Below are positions 5,513-8,194 of a stretch of 8,194 bases of DNA, one piece after another. The first letter of the stretch is position 1, and the number at the start of each line of letters is the position of its first letter. Under the pieces are notes generated by a model. That model did not search any database, was not told the DNA's origin, and saw only the letters and a program-made list of their open reading frames with translations. The position numbers and the translations under genes are program-made. Origin of the DNA: Actinomycetota bacterium (GTDB taxonomy: Bacteria; Actinomycetota; CADDZG01; JAHWKV01); contig JAHWKV010000027.1 of the NCBI GenBank assembly GCA_019347725.1, forward strand, positions 1-8,194, given 5' to 3'.

Positions 5513-5941
5513 CTACGCTACGTCGATACCCATCGAGCGGGCAGTCCCCTCGATGATCTTTGCCGCCATCTTCACGTCGGTGGCGTTTAGGTCCTGCATC
5601 TTGGTTTGGGCAATCTCTTGCACCTGGGCCGGGGTGACCGTGCCCACCTTGTTGCGGTTGGGGTCCGGGGAGCCCTTGTCGATGCCCGCGGCCTGCTTGA
5701 GCAGAACCGCCGCCGGGGGCGACTTGAGCACGAAGTCAAAGCTACGGTCGTCGTAGATGGTGATGACTACGGGGATGATCGTGCCCTGCTGCGAGGCGGT
5801 CTGTTCGTTGTAGGCCTTGACGAAATCCATTATCGCCACGCCGTGGGGGCCCAGCGCAGTACCCACCGGAGGGGCCGGAGTGGCCTGACCCGCGGGGATC
5901 TGCAGCTTCGCTATCGCCGTTACCTTCTTCTTCTTAGCCAT
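5513..5941 (-). CDS. rplK: Large ribosomal subunit protein uL11
   Basis: This is a 142-residue protein at the base of the stalk in the GTPase-associated centre, where it contacts 23S rRNA with L10 and is the site of thiopeptide action. The N-terminal domain carries [20 protein letters not shown] (12-31), with the proline-rich segment of the thiopeptide pocket intact. The C-terminal rRNA-binding domain includes [20 protein letters not shown] (66-85) and the signature [20 protein letters not shown] (114-133). A purine-rich ribosome site (GAGGAAGAG) precedes the ATG. The nusG stop lies 29 bp upstream, consistent with co-transcription. Confidence 0.99.
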   Translation of the reverse strand: MAKKKKVTAIAKLQIPAGQATPAPPVGTALGPHGVAIMDFVKAYNEQTASQQGTIIPVVITIYDDRSFDFVLKSPPAAVLLKQAAGIDKGSPDPNRNKVGTVTPAQVQEIAQTKMQDLNATDVKMAAKIIEGTARSMGIDVA

Positions 5942-5970
5942 CTATCTCTTCCTCTTGTTGTTAAACCGCT

Positions 5971-6729
5971 CTACAGCTTGGTGACCTGCTCGAAGGACAG
6001 CTCTACCGGAGTCTCCCGTCCGAACACGTTGACGAGCACCTTCAATTTCGACTGATCCACGTTTATCTCGGAGATGGTACCCGTGAAGTTGGAGAACGGC
6101 TCGGTGACGACCCGCACGCTCTCGCCCTCTTCGAACTCCAAGCGGGGCCTGAGCTTCTCCACAGGCTTGACGTGGAGAATCTTCTCGACCTCCTTGGGCT
6201 CCAGCGGGATGGGCTTGGCGCCGGATCCGACAAAGCCGGTGACCCCGGGAGTGTTGCGCACCACGTACCAGCTCTCGTCGCTCATCGCCATCTCGACCAG
6301 CACGTAGCCCGGGAAGACCTTGCGGTTCACCGTCTGGCGCTGGCCGTTGCGGATCTCGATCTCCTCCTCCATCGGGACGAGGACCTGGAAGATCTGGTCC
6401 TCCACGCCCATCGACTCGATGCGGTGCTCGAGATTCGCCTTGACCTTGTTCTCGTAGCCGGCGTAAGTGTGCACGACGTACCAGTCCCCGGGACGCTCGG
6501 CGAACGGGATGATGTCGTCGAACAATCCTGAATCAGACTCTTCGGAGGCTTCGGTCTCGTCGGCCTCGTCGGACGCGCCGGCCTCGTCGGCCTCGTCGGC
6601 CTCCGAGGAGGCTTCGGTGGCCTCGGACCCGCCGGCGCCTTCGTCCATCAGGGCCGTAGCCTGGCGCTTATCGCCGTCGGCCGTGTCCGTCGCCGCCTCG
6701 GCTGCGTCGTCAGTAGATTCTTCAGCCAA
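5971..6729 (-). CDS. nusG: Transcription termination/antitermination factor NusG
   Basis: This is a 252-residue NusG that binds RNA polymerase through its NGN domain and links it to Rho or ribosomal protein S10 through its KOW domain. Residues 1-78 are an acidic, Asp/Glu/Ala/Ser-rich extension with repeated DEA units. The NGN domain spans about 82-187, with [20 protein letters not shown] and the [11 protein letters not shown] signature (137-147). The KOW domain follows at about 200-252 ([18 protein letters not shown]). Acidic extensions like this are usual in Actinobacteria. The start at 6729 is TTG, chosen because GAGGAGG (6740-6746) lies ten bases before it. That ribosome site is inside the last codons of secE, whose stop is three bases upstream, so translation is probably coupled. 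The next in-frame ATG would be residue 28. Confidence 0.97.
   Translation of the reverse strand: MAEESTDDAAEAATDTADGDKRQATALMDEGAGGSEATEASSEADEADEAGASDEADETEASEESDSGLFDDIIPFAERPGDWYVVHTYAGYENKVKANLEHRIESMGVEDQIFQVLVPMEEEIEIRNGQRQTVNRKVFPGYVLVEMAMSDESWYVVRNTPGVTGFVGSGAKPIPLEPKEVEKILHVKPVEKLRPRLEFEEGESVRVVTEPFSNFTGTISEINVDQSKLKVLVNVFGRETPVELSFEQVTKL
6562..6597. repeat. 9-bp DEA-coding repeat in the NusG extension
   Basis: GGCCTCGTC occurs at 6562-6570, 6580-6588 and 6589-6597, the last two in direct tandem, with degenerate copies on both sides. Read on the minus strand it codes Asp-Glu-Ala units of the acidic NusG tail. The frame is kept, so this is a coding microsatellite-like expansion. Confidence 0.75.
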
Positions 6730-6732
6730 AAG

Positions 6733-7230
6733 CTATCTGCCTCCTCGTTCGATCAAATATAGGACTCCGTTTAACGCGACGTAGTCGATCGCGTAGATGA
6801 TGGTCATGAAGAAAGCCACCGTCACCAAAACCACCGACGTGTAGGTGATGACTTCCTGCCGCGTGGGCCATGCTACCCGGCCCAACTCGCCGCGGACCTC
6901 CCGGATGAAGGCCTTGGGCTTGGTGCGCTTCTTGCTGGAAACCGTTGGCGGCTTGCGCAGACGATCCGCGGCACCTTCCCGCTTCTTCATCATACGTTTC
7001 ATCTCGCGGTTCATGCCCTGGCTGTCCGGCTGGGCCTCCGCGGCGGGCTCCTTGGTCTTGGCCGCGCCCTTGTTGGCCTTGCTAGGGCTCTGGGCAGCGC
7101 TGGGGCTCTGGGCAGCCCGCCCGGAACCCTTGGAGGCGACGGAGCCTTTGCGGCCTTCCTTCGCCGACGCAGCCGCAGCCTTAGTGCCGGAAGGAGCCGA
7201 TTTGCCTCCGCTCCTGCGCTTCGCTGCCAT
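6733..7230 (-). CDS. secE: Protein translocase subunit SecE with long basic N-terminal extension
   Basis: This is a 165-residue protein whose last 60 residues are a standard single-span SecE. They comprise an amphipathic helix with the signature EVRGELGRVAWPTRQEV (111-127), then one membrane segment at about 130-150 (TSVVLVTVAFFMTIIYAIDY). SecE clamps SecY in the SecYEG channel of the cytoplasmic membrane. Residues 1-105 are a Lys/Arg/Ala/Ser-rich tail, longer than in most bacteria and predicted disordered; it includes an exact six-residue repeat AAQSPS AAQSPS (39-50). The start at 7230 has GGAG eight bases upstream. The frame stays open through tRNA-Trp to 7341, but that extension is a readthrough of the tRNA gene and is not protein. 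It is followed three bases later by nusG. Confidence 0.96.
   Translation of the reverse strand: MAAKRRSGGKSAPSGTKAAAASAKEGRKGSVASKGSGRAAQSPSAAQSPSKANKGAAKTKEPAAEAQPDSQGMNREMKRMMKKREGAADRLRKPPTVSSKKRTKPKAFIREVRGELGRVAWPTRQEVITYTSVVLVTVAFFMTIIYAIDYVALNGVLYLIERGGR
7081..7116. repeat. 18-bp tandem duplication inside secE
   Basis: Two adjacent 18-bp units (7081-7098 and 7099-7116) differ at one base and share GGGCTCTGGGCAGC. They encode AAQSPS twice in the disordered N-terminal tail of SecE, so the repeat stays in frame and adds six residues. It is a likely slippage product. Confidence 0.85.
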
Positions 7231-7271
7231 GCTTCGCACTCCGATGTTTTGGGATTTACTTAGGACTTGGC

Positions 7272-7347
7272 TGGCAGGCCCGGAGGGACTTGAACCCCCA
7301 ACCCCCGGTTTTGGAGACCGGTGCTCTGCCAATTGAGCCACGGGCCT
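7272..7347 (-). tRNA. tRNA-Trp (anticodon CCA)
   Basis: On the minus strand the acceptor arms AGGCCCG (7347-7341) and CGGGCCT (7282-7276) pair over seven bases, followed by discriminator G and an encoded CCA (7274-7272). The anticodon stem CCGGT/ACCGG encloses the loop CTCCAAA with anticodon CCA at 7314-7312, which reads UGG. The T arm holds the canonical GGTTCAAGTCC. A single tRNA-Trp directly upstream of secE is a common bacterial arrangement, and no terminator separates them, so tRNA and secE-nusG probably share a primary transcript. Confidence 0.98.
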
Positions 7348-7389
7348 AGGTCGATAATCGTCGAAACCGAGCCCGACTTCAACCGGGTA

Positions 7390-7395
7390 AGTATA
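7390..7395 (-). promoter_or_regulatory. -10 element for the tRNA-Trp/secE/nusG/rplKA transcript
   Basis: TATACT on the minus strand is a perfect -10 box. It predicts a start near 7383, about 36 bases before the mature tRNA 5' end. The matching -35 region (about 7413-7418) is GC-rich and unlike TTGACA, as is frequent in actinobacterial promoters. It is the only convincing promoter between the upstream minus-strand gene and the tRNA. Confidence 0.6.
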
Positions 7396-7481
7396 AGTTA
7401 TTCACCGGCCCGTGCGGCCTCAGGTGCTGAGCCCTACCCCAACAGTGTACTTGGGGACGCCAAAACCTTCTTCACCCACAC

Positions 7482-7520
7482 AGCAAAGGAGCCCACCAAA
7501 GTGGGCTCCTTTGCTTTTCT
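7482..7520 (+). terminator. Strong intrinsic terminator hairpin, plus orientation
   Basis: AGCAAAGGAGCCCAC (7482-7496) pairs perfectly with GTGGGCTCCTTTGCT (7501-7515) around the loop CAAA, and TTTTCTT follows on the plus strand. The T-tract faces plus, but no plus-strand gene lies just upstream. On the minus strand the same hairpin is about 50 bp after the stop of the secreted-protein gene and may end that transcript with a weaker tail. Confidence 0.8.
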
Positions 7521-7562
7521 TGCTTGCTGGCTAACGAGATTGTCAGCCCTGCAAAGCTGTAT

Positions 7563-8018
7563 TTACGAGGCGGGGCCGCACTGCAGGTCCGCCATCTCAA
7601 AGCGCTCCAGCATCTCACAGCTCATGGCGTCGGCGAACCCTTGCGGATCGTCGATAACCGAGCCGCTGACCTCCGCCGGCGCGGGCTCTTGAGACGTGCC
7701 CTCGCCCGCGGGGCCGGGGGTGCCTGCGTCGGATCCGGTGGAGGATTGGTCGGCTCCCGTAGCTCCGGTGCCTGCGGCCTCCGAGGATTCCTGGGTTGCT
7801 TCGGGCTCTGCAGCTTCCTCGACCGAGACTACGCAGTCGGTCCGCCGGGTGCCGGGGATGTCACACTCGATGTCCTTGGCCAGCTGCTCGTCGGCGGTGA
7901 GCGCGGATGCGACACCAAACGATGCCAGGACCATAGCCGGCGCCAAAGCTGTGGAGGCGATCTTGAGGCGCCGGCGAACCGTCGCCTCGGGGGTCACGAT
8001 GCTGTGCTTTCCGCGCAT
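7563..8018 (-). CDS. Secreted or membrane-anchored four-cysteine protein, function unknown
   Basis: This is a 151-residue protein. A basic N-region with RRR at 15-17 precedes a hydrophobic stretch (about 20-38) ending in ASA, a plausible signal peptidase site after residue 39; the twin-arginine context makes Tat export possible but not certain. The mature part has a short N-terminal block with C52 and C62 (ECDIPGTRRTDC). A low-complexity linker rich in Glu, Ala, Ser, Gly, Thr and Pro follows (about 67-118), then a C-terminal block with C134 and C147 (AMSCEMLERFEMADLQC). The four cysteines could form two disulfides outside the cell. AAGGAG at 8028-8033 lies nine bases before the ATG, supporting the start. 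No family is recognised. It sits alone between a terminator hairpin and the window edge region. Confidence 0.8.
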   Translation of the reverse strand: MRGKHSIVTPEATVRRRLKIASTALAPAMVLASFGVASALTADEQLAKDIECDIPGTRRTDCVVSVEEAAEPEATQESSEAAGTGATGADQSSTGSDAGTPGPAGEGTSQEPAPAEVSGSVIDDPQGFADAMSCEMLERFEMADLQCGPAS

Positions 8019-8194
8019 GGGGAACCTCTCCTTGTTAATGCAGTGCCCGCCTTTTGCGGTGGGCCACCGTAAATTTGCGTAATTGTGAGCTCACGAAGGT
8101 AGGACCTTTAAGGGCTCGCAGGTGCTGAGACTAATACGGGCGCGGCACACGGTACAAGGTGAGGTAACCATTCGAGATCTTTTCGCGAAAAGGA
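8019..8194. other. Intergenic region upstream of the secreted-protein gene
   Basis: No coding frame is supported here. It contains a GCCCGCC/GGTGGGC stem (8045-8064), the 10-bp palindrome GTGAGCTCAC (8085-8094), and a perfect 14-bp palindrome CTTTTCGCGAAAAG (8179-8192) at the window edge. A minus-strand promoter for the gene at 8018 should lie here, but only weak TAnnnT matches such as TACGGT are seen. Confidence 0.5.

Noticed and set aside
4926..5756. Plus-strand 276-residue frame opposite rplA and rplK
   Set aside because: It is an antisense shadow; both minus-strand genes are unmistakable.
6541..6610. Repeats in nusG as a CRISPR-like or regulatory array
   Set aside because: The unit is 9 bp without spacers and keeps the NusG reading frame, so it is coding low complexity.
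7231..7341. N-terminal extension of SecE beginning MAQLAEHRSPKPGVGG
   Set aside because: It is translation through the tRNA-Trp gene, a familiar false extension. The ATG at 7230 has its own Shine-Dalgarno.
7563..8072. Plus-strand frames opposite the secreted-protein gene (7524-8072 and 7696-8082)
   Set aside because: They lack a Shine-Dalgarno and a plausible composition. The minus frame has a ribosome site, signal sequence and ordered cysteines.

Overview
The window reads as a high-GC actinobacterial chromosome segment. The basis is a DUF222-HNH nuclease with an actinobacterial-type LexA box, NusG with the long acidic N-terminal extension common in Actinobacteria, -10 elements of the TAnnnT type, a probable leaderless promoter, and the conserved order tRNA-Trp, secE, nusG, rplK, rplA, then rplJ, rplL. 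The exact lineage cannot be fixed by eye.

Layout from left to right. Positions 1-508 (minus) hold a MntA-like nucleotidyltransferase antitoxin gene that overlaps the start of a HepT/HEPN toxin gene; the toxin runs off the left edge. Positions 541-1527 (minus) hold an ornithine cyclodeaminase/mu-crystallin family NAD(P)-binding enzyme. A short divergent promoter region (about 1528-1649) carries a near-perfect LexA operator, followed by a plus-strand DUF222-HNH nuclease gene (1650-2831). Two strong hairpins (2841-2913) separate it from the convergent ribosomal protein genes.

Positions 2924-7347 are the minus-strand translation/secretion block. Transcription order is tRNA-Trp, secE, nusG, rplK and rplA from a promoter near 7390, then, after an interruption, rplJ-rplL from their own promoter near 4060. 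The rplJ leader contains a well-formed intrinsic terminator, which points to L10 attenuation control. The interruption between rplA and rplJ holds a plus-strand gene for a small pentapeptide-repeat-like protein (4131-4496) with its own probable leaderless promoter. A further stretch there (4462-4701) has competing small open frames on both strands.

Right of the tRNA lie a strong plus-oriented terminator hairpin (7482-7520), a minus-strand gene for a secreted or anchored four-cysteine protein of unknown function (7563-8018), and an intergenic stretch ending in a 14-bp palindrome. Most of the window is ordinary housekeeping. The parts deserving a second look are the SOS-box nuclease and its shared divergent promoter, the L10 attenuator, the small pentapeptide-like gene inside the ribosomal cluster, and the unknown secreted protein.
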